Positions 54,186 through 64,000 of a DNA stretch of 64,000 nt are shown in pieces (position 1 is the first letter of the stretch; each line of letters starts with the position of its first letter). This stretch comes from Dactylorhiza incarnata (Eukaryota > Streptophyta > Magnoliopsida > Asparagales > Orchidaceae). The notes under the pieces are model-generated. The model had not been told where the DNA came from and did no database searches. It saw only the letters and a program-made list of their open reading frames with translations. The stretch is taken from the NCBI GenBank assembly GCA_033032865.1, contig JAWHQI010000258.1:62001-126000 (forward strand). The letters run 5' to 3'. A program made the translations under genes and the position numbers.

Positions 54186-55188
54186 GGCTCTGTTTGGTTG
54201 GGCTGTTGTTGATGGAAAGTTGCTGATGGAAAGCTGCTGATAGGAAAAGTGCTGATTCTGGAAAACGGAGTTTTGCTAAAAAACTGTTTGGATGAAAAGT
54301 TGCTGATTCTGGAAAATGGAGTTTGTAAAACGGAGTTTTGAAAAAGTTGTTTGGAAACAAAACAGAGTTTTGAGTGAATTTTTTTTTCTCACAAAATATC
54401 AGAAAAATAAATATATTTTCCATCAGTGTCAGGGCATGTATCTTTCCGCTCTTGTGTGGCCACTCCATCATCTCTACCTCTTTGCTCGGACTCACTGAAA
54501 TCAAAGTCCACACGCATACCACACACTACAACATACACACACCACAACATACACACACACACCACAACATTCATACACAAACACACACCACAACAACATA
54601 CACACACACAAAGCAAGCCATAAAAAAATCCTATTGCATTAAAAAAATCATATTATAACATCACATTCATGGTGAGCTTGGGATCAAATGTGCTGGAGCT
54701 TGAAATTCGTTTTGCAAAAGCCACACCCACGCAGAGAACATACACACACAGAGCAAGCCATAAAAAAGGTCTAAGAAGAAATGGGGAGTGAATACCCAAG
54801 GTCGAAGAAGATCGGCGTCGGACGAGAGGGAGAAACACGCGCAGAGAAGATCACCGGTAAAACAGGGCCAAATGGAACGGGAGATGCCGGCGAGACAACG
54901 GGCGGCGGAGTCGGAGTGGATCGCCGTCGTCTTCTGCGCGACGTCGATGTGGGAGGAGAAATCGCCGGTCGGGAGAGGAGAAGAGATCGTCGCGGGTTAG
55001 GGCAGCGGGAGAAACGCGGAATGTTGCGGTTGCTAGACGCGTCTTTTTGTTGCGGCTGGAAGTAAAAAGAAAACTGCGGAAGTAAAGATCCGGCTTTTTA
55101 GCCGTAAGCCGAACCAAACGCCGTTATTCTTGAAACCTCCGTTTTCTGGAAACCGCACAGCAGCCCATCAGCTGAACCAAACGCATAC
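54186..55188. mobile_element. PIF/Harbinger-like element, family 3 copy a, with GC-rich interior
   Basis: Flanked by TTA (54183-54185, 55189-55191). Left end GGCTCTGTTTGGTTGGGCTG; right end, reversed, GTATGCGTTTGGTTCAGCTG. Both sub-termini carry TTGCTGATGGAAAGCTGCTG and AAAACGGAGTTTTG-type repeats. The interior holds a CA-rich tract (54525-54620) and a GC-rich segment (54780-55060) open in several frames. The latter may be a captured gene fragment; no domain was recognised. Confidence 0.85.
54525..54612. repeat. (CA)n-rich microsatellite
   Basis: ACACACCACAACATACACAC-type imperfect repeats; source of His/Thr-rich ORFs that are not genes. Confidence 0.9.
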
Positions 55189-55191
55189 TTA

Positions 55192-55557
55192 GGGTCCTTT
55201 TGACACAGTGGTGGTGGTCGTGAACGTATCAGTTAAGGCTAGTGGCGTGATTAGAAATTTTACTGAGACAATAAATTTAAATTTATAATTCATTAATAAT
55301 TAAGAATATTGCAAAATTTATTCACTACCCCACAGATCCTCCCTGACACCATTGAAGTAACCACCTTCATCTGATCTCCTAATCTGATCCAGGATGTTAC
55401 AAGTCTGCCGGCTTCCGCTTGATTCATCTTCAAACCACAAATCGTGCATGCTGCAGAAGATCTGGCTCTGATAATATCTGTAACAATCCAACTCATGTTA
55501 TCAGAGAAATTGTCTGCTTTGATTCAACTCATCCCATATACTAAGCTTTACTATAAA
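55192..55557. other. Unassigned sequence with a MITE scrap
   Basis: GGGTCCTTTTGACACAGTGG at 55193-55212 looks like a MITE terminus of the family at 48965, but no opposite end was found. Confidence 0.4.
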
Positions 55558-55560
55558 TAA

Positions 55561-56811
55561 TGGTCCGTTCGGCGAGCAGGTTTTGGCATTCTGGAATTGG
55601 TTTTGGCCAACAGTAAAACCAATTCTTGTGTTCGGCGGGACATCATTGGTTTGGAATTGGCTTTCAAGTCAAAACCGACGGCTTTAGTCCTTACCTAAAA
55701 TATCGCAACCCCAAAACTTACCTCCTCGCGCTTGCATTCGGCGGCTTTCGACGGCTTTTGTAAAACCCGATCTTTTTCCTCCTCCTCACGCACAGTTTTG
55801 GTGCCCGATCTTCTTCCTCTTCAAGCTTAGATCGAACGCCGCTTCTTCTTCCTCCTCACGCTCCCATCGAACGCCGTTGCTTCCCCTTCTCACGCGCAGA
55901 TCGAACGCCAGAGCATCTTCATCATCATCACGCCCAAATCGTTCGCCGGAGCTTCTTCGTCTTCATTACTCGCAAATCGTTTGCCGGAGGTTTCTCAACC
56001 GTATGTATACTGCTTCTCCTCCTCTTCTTAAATCCAAGCTTCTTCAACCCTAGGTTTTGGGTTTCTGCCAAATTTCTTGCAGATTGTTTTGGCCAGATCT
56101 GTGTGCTTGGTTTTGATACCAAAATACTAGTGTGTGCTTGGTGTTTTATTTTAGTTCATGTGTTTTATTTTGATGATACAAGGTGTTTTATACTAGTGAT
56201 TTGATTTATGTAGTGTTAGCTTGGTCTGTGCTTGATTAAGACCTTACTAGTGTGTGCCTGATTAAGATCTGTGTGCTTGGTTTTGATACCAAAATACTAT
56301 GGAGGCCTTAAGAACTTGTTTAAAGTGATTTAGCTGCAATTGTTTTTCTTATTAGATCTCAATCTACATAAAAGATAGGTAGTGCTATTGGTGAACCATT
56401 TTGATAAGGATCTGTTAATCTATAATCTCGAAAAAAATGCTTGTTGTGTAATTTACATGACCTCATATAAATCTTTTGTTTGTTTCCAATTTCACCCCTT
56501 CCTGCTTTTTAGTATGAGTTTTTGAACATCAAATTAATTGTTTTTGTTATTACACACGGTTATTTATTATTGGTGTTTTAAATTGCTACTTCAATTTTAA
56601 AGAATATCAATTTTAAAAATTTCAATTCCAGAAAGCAATTTCATTGTGCAGCCGAACAACTTACAGACATCAATTCCAATTCTGTTCACTGAATTCCATC
56701 ATGCAATCGAACAACAGAATTGGTTTTCTGCACAAAACCAATTCCTGCAGATATTGGTTTTCTTGCCAAAGCCAATTCCAGAAAGTCATTACCTGCGCGC
56801 CGAACGGACCC
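55561..56811. mobile_element. PIF/Harbinger-like element, family 2 copy b
   Basis: Flanked by TAA (55558-55560, 56812-56814). Left end TGGTCCGTTCGGCG; right end, reversed, GGGTCCGTTCGGCG. The right ~190 bp align with copy a (51647-52959), but the interior is unrelated. It has a CT-rich tandem tract (GATCGAACGCCGCTTCTTCT, 55740-56000), then a segment with duplicated phrases (GATCTGTGTGCTTGGTTTTG at 56095 and 56266). No transposase. Confidence 0.85.
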
Positions 56812-57005
56812 TAAAGTTTTATCATTTTTTGTATATATGTGAGCTACAGGTACTTCTGATAAGGTGATCGATCACTCGTCCAAAAATTATTCTTATTATA
56901 TCAAACTTAACTATAAAGTTTATAACACAACTCCAGCGTACACTGCATGCTCTAAGAATGCTTCTCTGATAGTTGAGGGTCTAAAATATTACATCAGCAC
57001 ATTAA

Positions 57006-57926
57006 GGGCCAGTTTGGGTGAGCTGTTGCTGATGGAAAGCTGTTGATGAGCTGTTGCTGATGGGAAAAGTGTTGTTTCTAGAAAACAGAGTTTTGTTAAA
57101 AACCTGTTTGTGTGAAATGGAGTTTGCAGAGCTTTTGATAAGCTGTTTGGTAAAAACTGTTTGGCAAAAATGGAGTTTTTTAAGGTTAATTTTTTCTAAT
57201 TAATTTAACTTTTTTGTTCAATACCACACACACATTCAACATGGAAACTGTGATTGTATAGAGAAGGAAATGAAAAAAAAAAATAAGAACAAACATTAAT
57301 GTTGCAAAAATAGATTGAAGTAAAAAAAAACAAAGTAAATCACAATGAGGGAGCATGGCAGTACGATTACTTTTACTTAAAAGAGAAATATTCAAACCCT
57401 AAAAATTAATCCTAAGAAGTGATCGGAAACAAGGCTCCAGTCATGCTCGGGAACTGATTCCACCTTTCTCTTGCGCTGCAGAGGAGTTCTAGGGATCATC
57501 TTCGAACAGAACTTGTAGTGATTTCAGCCTGGAATGGTCGGCAACCTCCACTACGGAATGCTCGAACAGGAAAATCCGATCAGTGACGTCGAGGAACCTG
57601 GACGATGAAGAGCTGCTGGACGGCGGCGAGGAGAAGCGGGATGGAGAACCTGAATGGATGCCGGGACTGATTTTCTATAACGAGAACATCGGCCGACGGG
57701 GAATCCATTTGGGAAGCGCGATAGGGCAGATGCGCGAAAATGCGGATAGGACAGAATCGCGCGGCGCGGTCGAACTGGGAAGATTTTTCACGTCTGGCTT
57801 TAGCTAATAAACTGGCTGATTTTAAAAAAGCGGGTTTGCGGGTAAGCTGCCCCAAACGAAGTTTATTACCAAACCTCCGTTTTTGGTCTGCCGCACCGGA
57901 GCAAATAAGCTCCCCCAAACGCTACC
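57006..57926. mobile_element. PIF/Harbinger-like element, family 3 copy b
   Basis: Flanked by TAA (57003-57005, 57927-57929). Left end GGGCCAGTTTGGGTGAGCTG; right end, reversed, GGTAGCGTTTGGGGGAGCTT. Shares GAGCTGTTGCTGATGG and AAAACAGAGTTTTGTTAAAA with 54186-55188. The interior (57420-57830) is a different GC-rich segment open on both strands for 70-112 codons and without a recognisable domain. Confidence 0.85.
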
Positions 57927-58097
57927 TAACTCTCCATGTTTCCAATTGTGAGATTTGATTTATTCATGCACCTCTTATCATGTAGAAGTCTCTCATTTTC
58001 TAAGAGCTGTCTTTCTCTAAGCTTCACTACCCCCAAAATACACTTTATGCTCTTACCGAACTGCCCTAATATGATTAGAAATGCTCCATGTCAAATC

Positions 58098-58814
58098 TGT
58101 TAGAATTGAAGTAAGCTAGCGCCAGCGCTAGCTCCTACTCGCCACCCCCTTGTTTTGCCTATAAATAGAGGGGTACCCCCCTCTAAAGAGCATCCATTCT
58201 GATAGCGGCGAGTATATACTTCAGAGTGACGAGTATATCATCAGAAGTGGCGAGTATCATCAACTCTGAGCGAGTTAGAGATACCAGAGTGCTACCAGGC
58301 GAGCATCGGACTTGGAGTAAGTTCGGCTAGCTCCCTAGAGCGAGTAGCGAGCAGTGGAGATACCGCCGGCGCTAGTGCTAGCGCGCGCGGTAGCGACAAG
58401 AGGCGAAGCGGCGAGAAGCGAGAAGTGCGAGTATCTACTCGGGAGATAGCGCCCGGCGCTAGTGATAGCGCTCGCGCTAGCGAGTATTGGAGGAATCGTC
58501 GCACGGCGAGTGTGCGAGTAGCCTGGAGTGCGAGCAGCGAGCTTGCAAGTTGGAGAGCTAGCGCCTGCGCTAGCGATACCGCCGGCGATAGCGAGGAGCG
58601 AGTATTGGAGCGAGTATCACCAGCGCGGTGTGCTCCGAAGGAGAAGCGGACCTTGTCCGTGACCAGAGTTTTACTTTCTATTGGCTGTTGTGATTCAAGT
58701 TGGATGCAACTTGTATTCAGCCGTGTGAATTTGTAATTGATTGCCTAGTTGAGATATAAAAGCTTCTTTGTCCATCGTTGGTTCTCTTGATCGATAGCAG
58801 ACCCAAAAAATTCA
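58098..58814 (+). repeat. 5' LTR of a Ty1/Copia element, with PBS at 58818
   Basis: Starts TGTTAGAATTG; TATA box CCTATAAATAGAGGGG near 58157. Rich in CGAGTAT heptamers and GCGCTAGCGC-like palindromes (58200-58620). TGGTATCAGAGG at 58818-58829 is an initiator-Met primer site with one mismatch. CA at 58813-58814 is the likely LTR end. Confidence 0.85.
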
Positions 58815-58879
58815 ACCTGGTATCAGAGGGAGGTTGCTGAAGCAGCGCCTGCTATCGTAGTTCAAGGTTGTCATCCAAG

Positions 58880-59017
58880 ATGGACGGTGGAGGAGGTTTT
58901 GCGAGAGGACTAGGCATTGAGCTGCTTACTCAAACCAACTACAAGAAGTGGATGTCTTGTATGGAGAGCTACCTTCTTGGAGAGGATCTCTGGGAGGTTG
59001 TTGGTGGTGGGGAGTGA
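58880..59017 (+). pseudogene. Copia gag, first 45 codons, truncated by insertion
   Basis: ATG 58880 opens MDGGGGFARGLGIELLTQTN, then YKKWMSCMESYLLGEDLWEV, a typical Copia gag start (LTxxNYKxWxxxMExYLxGxDLWxVV). The frame runs into the minus-strand LTR beginning at 59015 and stops at 59017. The remainder must lie beyond the window's right edge if it survives. Confidence 0.88.
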
Positions 59018-60395
59018 TACGCCTTTAGCGTATATACGCAAGTATACGTGCCGGCTCAAGTAATATAATAGTGAGTTAAGATCGTTCCCTCGGAGAAGTG
59101 AACACTCTAACGCTTATGAATATTAGTTTACTCTTTTCCTTAAATCCAAGTTAAATAATTCGATTAGTTGGATGAAACTAAGTTGCAGAATATTTTAAAA
59201 CTATTTTTTAAAATGCTAAAAGTACTTAAGTAAATTTTTATCAACTTTTAGAGAAAGGAATCTTGTATATCGCTTTCCTAGATTTGTTGTGATATTTGCT
59301 AAATATACCGATGCATTATATTTGTTTCACTATCTTGCTCGATTAAAACTAGGAATCATAATCTCTCGATCTATGAATTCCCATAACCTAGATTCCGCTA
59401 GTTATCTCTAACTTAGAGAAATGCTAGGTAAATTAAATTGCTCAAATCGCTTTTGCTAATAATTAAGGTGATGGAATCTCTTCCTCTCTCTTTTATTATA
59501 TCAAAATTATGATGTAAACACACCGCTCCTCTCTCGAATCTCGCGGCGTAGTATAGAGGTAAAGATTTAAATTAGATATTCATGCGACTCATCTCTCGAA
59601 TCTCGCAGCATAACATTAAGTATTTATCTTAAATCATTCGTGATTCCTCTCTCGAATCTCACCACGAAATGTTGAAGATAAGCATGATTCAAATCTCTCA
59701 CAATAAATCATAACATTGATAAAGATTGCAAACCAAGAACTCATACGGAAAAATTATAAATTAAACATCACAACAAAAACTAGTACTTACGACATACAAG
59801 ATAAAAAAGTTTAGTTCATGATCCTTGAAATGACAAACAAAATTGAAAAGATCTTACAAGACATTGTTCGGAGTTTAAATTTAAGCGCAGGAATTTGTCC
59901 TTTTCGTTGCCAAATCCGCTCAAATCTGCTTTCTATTTCTTCTTCTCCAAAAAGCTCCTCTTTTCTTTCCTTTTTTCTCTCTCTAAAAGTCTCGCCGTAT
60001 CCCCCCTTGAAACTGCCGAAATCCTCCTTTATTTGCCACGCTACAGTCCAAATTCTGAACAGGTGTGTCCTTTCAGCAGTGAACCGCAGGCCCACTTAAT
60101 AATATTTCGAGAAATATTGTGCTTTTGGTTTAGAAAATTTAATTTAAACCGCTATGTTACAACCCGGTTATGACCAAACTGCTCTATTCTTTCCAGCAAT
60201 ATAATTTCAGCTTAAATTTGTCCGTTCTTTTATGGATTTTTCCGCACTTCTGCACAATTCTGCTGCTCGTTTGCCGATAAACTGTTCACGATTACAAATA
60301 TGAAATATATTAGTGAATTTATCGATATATTTCGTATAATTTCTCAATAATCACTAAATTAAAGGAGTTAATAACTTCTTTTTGAGAAGTTATCA
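59015..60395 (-). repeat. 3' LTR of the minus-strand element
   Basis: Minus-strand start TGATAACTTC (at 60395), end GGCGTATCA (at 59015). Contains four CTCTCTCGAATCTCGC-type phrases (59525-59665). The 92-94-codon ORFs near 59811-60173 have no domain. It interrupts Copia gag. Confidence 0.85.
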
Positions 60396-60408
60396 CACCC
60401 CCACACTT
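60396..60408 (-). promoter_or_regulatory. Polypurine tract of the minus-strand element
   Basis: Reverse strand AAGTGTGGGGGTG directly abuts the LTR start. A second copy of the same tract is at 61607-61620 (AAGTGTGGGGGTGAC). Confidence 0.8.
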
Positions 60409-62352
60409 AAGTCCTTGCTAGTCCCTAGCAAGAATTAACTCAATTTTAACAAATAAATCTGAAAACTTCTATTGAAACAAGGCACGAATCATCTTCTTTA
60501 CATATATCAACTTAGGCTTACTTAAGGATTTCAAATTAACTGAGGCAAATCTCTTAATAGATGTTTCAACCTTTACAATTCCGTTAGTTAGATAACAAGT
60601 GCAGCTCCCTCAATATTTCTATGTTGTGTGTGTGCTTCCTTAAAATTGTTCACTCTCAAACAACTTAACTCATTAAACATGCTCATAATTGGAAAGGGTA
60701 AGGAATTGCTGAGTCTTTGTTTTATACCTCCACAAGAGTTTAGTAGGTCAATTTGATAAGAAATCATAAAGGCTTACAATATGAATGACTTTGGCTTGGT
60801 GAAGATTTTATGAATGAATTTTGATATAGAGCGGAATTTCCCTAGTTAACATTCTTAATGACTCGCCATACTTTGAGGTTTATTTCTTAATCAATTTTTT
60901 TTTTTTTTTTTTTAGGAACATAGTAGGGATCATTCCAAGTAGGTGTACACACACTTAGGCCACATATCACTGTGTCATTATACATTTTTCTCATCAAAAT
61001 TTTTTATAAGTTTTCTTTTACTTTATGATCATAGTTGGGATCATTCTAAGTAGGTGTACACACACTTAGGCCACATATCACTATGCCTCACACACATTTT
61101 TTATTAAACCCCCAAAGTCGGAAAGTTAACTAAGAAGTAACTCGTGAAATTATTGGAAAAATGTGCTTGGACAAATGGTATCATAATGATGAGTTCAAAC
61201 TCAAAGACTGATGGATAATCAAAAATAATTTTGTGGTGTGATCTGATCCAAAGGTGACCCTACTCATTGTTATCAATTAACTACACACTCTATGTTTTAG
61301 CTTACAACATTGACTTAGTTCTTGCTCATCCTTCCATAATTATGTTAACCGGTTAATAAATTATTTTGTCGAGAGCAAATTCTTTAAAGAATCTAGTGCA
61401 TAATTGAAATACTTAAGAGAGCTATAACCACATCTTACTAATTTTAAAATTCATCACTTGAAATCACCATATTAATTAATCTGCCAATTAGTGTAAGACG
61501 AAGTAACTTTAGTAAGCCTTCTGTTGGTAACAAAAATGAAGGAATTATCGTAAAGTGCTCTGAATAGAAATTTTATAAGTGAAAAATAAACGGAGGATAA
61601 CTGACGTCACCCCCACACTTAATTAGCTGCTAGACCCTAGCAGAGACCTTATGGAGGATATATTGAATTAAATAAATTTAATTAAAAATTCAAAGTAAAT
61701 TTTTTAAATGAAAATACAATACTCCCCTGTAAATTTGGTAGGAAGGATGCCCCTTGCACGTGTGGCAGCGTTTGGTAAGGTACTCATTCAAGGATAGTAT
61801 GAACTGCACTTAGCAAATCAAATAAATAGTAAACAAGAAAATTGATGATGCTAGCATTATCGAGCAGGACATTATGATATCATGTCACATAAACCAGTTA
61901 CTTATCAAAAAAAATGAAAAGAAGGCTCATGCAGAATTAAGTAATCGGCAGGCAGAGCACATTCAGCTATATCATAGCCGAATTTAGCTGAATAGATGAA
62001 TCCAAATGAAATAAAGCTGAAGAAAAAAAATATAGCAGAAACATTTCCTAACATGAATATCAGCATAGCCACATATAAGTATCAGCACAGCACAATCAAA
62101 TATATTATAGCAGGATTAAATAATCATAAAAACATTCAAATAAGCAGGATCAGATAAATTATAGCATCAACACAACATAATCAAATCATCAACAACATGC
62201 AGCTATAGCATGATTAAAATAAGCAAGCCAAAAAAAATAAAAGCAGCACTCCAAAATATTCGCAGATCAAGAGTAGCATATAAGTCGTGTTAATAACAAA
62301 ATAACAAAATAATAATTCATCATTGTCTGATTAAGGCAGTAACTAAGGAGAG
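60409..62352. other. Non-coding interior of the minus-strand element
   Basis: Two ~115-bp tandem copies (about 60910-60990 and 61024-61100) share GGGATCATTC, AAGTAGGTGTACACACACTT and GGCCACATATCACT. CTTGCTAGTCCCTAGCAAG at 60413 and GCTGCTAGACCCTAGCAG at 61626 are paired imperfect hairpins next to the two polypurine copies. 61980-62290 is rich in CAGCATAATCAAAT-like A-rich repeats. No coding homology. Confidence 0.75.
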
Positions 62353-63525
62353 CTAAGCATCGGGCATCTCGTCATCCATGCCGTGAGCTTCACTAATATC
62401 GATCCGCTCGCCATCTGGATAAAGCAAATAACCTTGATGATCAAATCTCGATTTGTATTGGTAGACGGTCTTCACGGTATCCAAACCAGCATCCTCCATG
62501 AGTCGTGCTTGATTCCGCAGAAGATCATCACATTTTTCATTAATGAGTAGATGACTGAATCGCTGATAACATTTCATATATTCCCTTTCTTCTGTTGCGC
62601 TTACCATATTATCAATGATCTCTGATAAATCTACCTGTGCTGGTGCGGTGGATGAAGAAGGAGTACTCGCAGCGGGCTTGGGGAGGGGATCTGTATTTCC
62701 TGCAGGAGGCGGTGTGCTCTCTAGAAAGTCTGAACTGTCCCTAATATTGCTGTTTATTACTACCTTAGTAATATGATGTCCGACTCTTGTAATTAAGGTT
62801 TCCTTGTCCCCCCACATTCCACTAATACGGCAAAGTTCAGTTATTAGAGTAGAGAACCATAATTGCAACCTATCCATAGCAAGGATTCTCTTCTGAAGTT
62901 GATCTGATATTATTTTCCCAACATCAAAACGAATGCCCTTTAAAATGCAGTAAATTAAAATGGCACGGTCCATAGCAACGCGTGTAGTGTTTTTGGTAGG
63001 GATTACGCTTGTGTTAATGAATAAAAGCCACACCTTGGCCTCCCGCTTTAAACTATTAGCTTTCAAATTAGCACCTTCCGTCGAAATCCAGGCCGAGTCA
63101 ACATTATTACAAATCTCCTCCGCAATGACGGACGGTGGGGTTGTTGCTTGAACTCGCAGATACTCTTCTTCATTCGGCACCGTCATTCCAAAATAACTAT
63201 TAATCGCCTTAGCGGAAAAATCTACGGAATGACCTCGCACATAAATTTTTCTCTCCTCAACGGTCAGTGCATTAGCATAAAATTCATAGATCTAAGGCAA
63301 CACTGCTTCCTTACGGGGGTGACAAAAGGATTCCCACCCAAGATCTTTCATTTTTGTGACATATTCCATACTCCATGCCCTCTTTTCGATTTCAAATCCT
63401 CTTTCGAAAATGAAAGGTTTATCATGTAAACCTTCATATCGCTGTTTGGCTTCATCATTTACAAATCGAAAATCCTTGCGAGGACTTGGTGTGGGTTTGC
63501 TCTTCACTTTACGCTTAGAAGACAT
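62353..63525 (-). pseudogene. Putative plant transposon protein (retroelement gag-like ORF) with one in-frame stop
   Basis: ATG 63525 (MSSKRKVKSKPTPSPRKDFR) runs through FVNDEAKQRY and FERGFEIEK to TAG at 63292-63294. The same frame continues IYEFYANALTVEERKIYVRG, VDFSAKAINSYFGM, DRAILIYCILKGIRFDVGKI and LWFSTLITELCRISG to a stop at 62353. In total it is about 390 codons. These blocks belong to the family annotated as 'putative plant transposon protein' found in Gypsy-type elements; its role is presumed structural (gag-like). The second half is Pro/Ser/Thr-rich then acidic. One stop and otherwise clean coding suggest recent inactivation. Confidence 0.82.
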
Positions 63526-64000
63526 TTCTGATTTTTTTTTAACAAAAATTATATAGATCCAAGTAAGAACCCTAGAACACTAGAGTATTTTTGTCATCTT
63601 TGCAGAAATATTACCGACTCAAGATGAAATCGACGCCGCCCGGTCTGGAAAAGAACTCGAATGTTGATGCCGCCTGGTCTGGAAAAGAACTCGAATGTTG
63701 ATGCCGCCTGGTCTGGAAGAGTATCCTAGTGCAGAAAATGCACCTCCGTACGAGTATTCGCCGCCGTGAGTAGGCTTTCGCCACCGTTCCGTCGGAAGGG
63801 AGGTAGGGTTTTGCGGCACTCGAACCAGGGGATCGGGGAAGGCGAATGAAAACTAAACCGGTTTTCGAAGTTGTTATTTTGATATATGAAGTGTTGGACC
63901 GGCTGCTTCGGTTTACTCCAAGGTGGGTGAAATGGTTCCGGATTGTTTACAGCTGCCAGCCGGTCAATTTTATATTTCCAAGACGTTTTATCTTGGACCG
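63526..64000 (-). other. Leader of the minus-strand ORF
   Basis: Contains two and a half copies of a ~35-bp repeat (GATGCCGCCTGGTCTGGAAA) at 63637-63720. No LTR end or primer site was recognised before the window ends. Confidence 0.5.

Larger units (their letters stand above)
59015..64000 (-). mobile_element. Minus-strand LTR retroelement (Gypsy, Tat-like?), 3' part, nested in Copia
   Basis: Contains, from right to left, a leader, a 'putative plant transposon protein' ORF, a ~1.9-kb non-coding interior, a polypurine tract and a 3' LTR. No protease, RT or integrase is present between the ORF and the LTR, so this copy looks non-autonomous. The 5' LTR and second target duplication are outside the window. 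Confidence 0.75.

Noticed and set aside
54374..54658. His/Thr-rich small protein
   Set aside because: Runs through a CA microsatellite inside a MITE.

Overview
This window is plant nuclear DNA, most likely from an angiosperm with a large, repeat-rich genome, and a eudicot by the look of its elements. Evidence: LTR retrotransposons primed by initiator-Met tRNA, a chromovirus with a chromodomain, Au-type and TS-like tRNA SINEs, an MuDR-type MULE, a spliced hAT transposase, PIF/Harbinger MITEs with 3-bp TTA/TAA target duplications, and one spliced nuclear gene with a probable plastid product. There is no bacterial operon structure, rRNA or genuine tRNA gene. Nearly all long ORFs are transposon debris. 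The species was not identified.

Layout. 1-9642: two plus-strand LTRs (about 852-1552 and 7788-8908) enclose a gag-only, pol-less Ty3/Gypsy-like element (TR-GAG type) with two internal tandem arrays. A hAT element (3465-6251, 8-bp target duplication) sits inside one array and itself carries a MITE (5006-5226). LTR copies in the opposite orientation lie outside both ends. 9936-10880: non-autonomous hAT-like element. 11170-12760: decayed Ty3/Gypsy. 13400-17800: decayed Ty1/Copia. 17800-21448 plus 38735-about 40020: Athila-like gag element and probable LTR, split by a 17.3-kb Copia element (21449-38734). That Copia contains a younger chromovirus (25386-32638, target duplication GACTA) and two SINEs. 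40030-42410: minus-strand Gypsy gag split by a short LTR element (40198-41670, target duplication GATCA) that ends in a near-perfect 2x184-bp palindrome.

43700-48100 holds the only convincing host gene: a minus-strand gene with at least four in-phase exons, a hydrophobic segment and an amphipathic helical domain. Its last recognisable intron contains a MULE (44065-47583) with an intact transposase ORF, long TIRs and a perfect 9-bp target duplication. 48200-57930 is a MITE nursery: two members of a double-hairpin fold-back family (8-bp target duplications) and several 0.2-1.3-kb PIF/Harbinger-like elements sharing ends but carrying different interiors, one an ~0.8-kb GC-rich minisatellite. 58098-59014 is the start of another Copia element (LTR, PBS, first 45 gag codons), cut by a minus-strand LTR element (59015 to beyond the window end) that encodes a 'putative plant transposon protein' ORF with one stop codon.

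The window is best read as a stratigraphy: many junctions have exact target-site duplications, so relative insertion order can be established. Coordinates of diverged LTR edges, gag fragments and the 5' end of the host gene are approximate.
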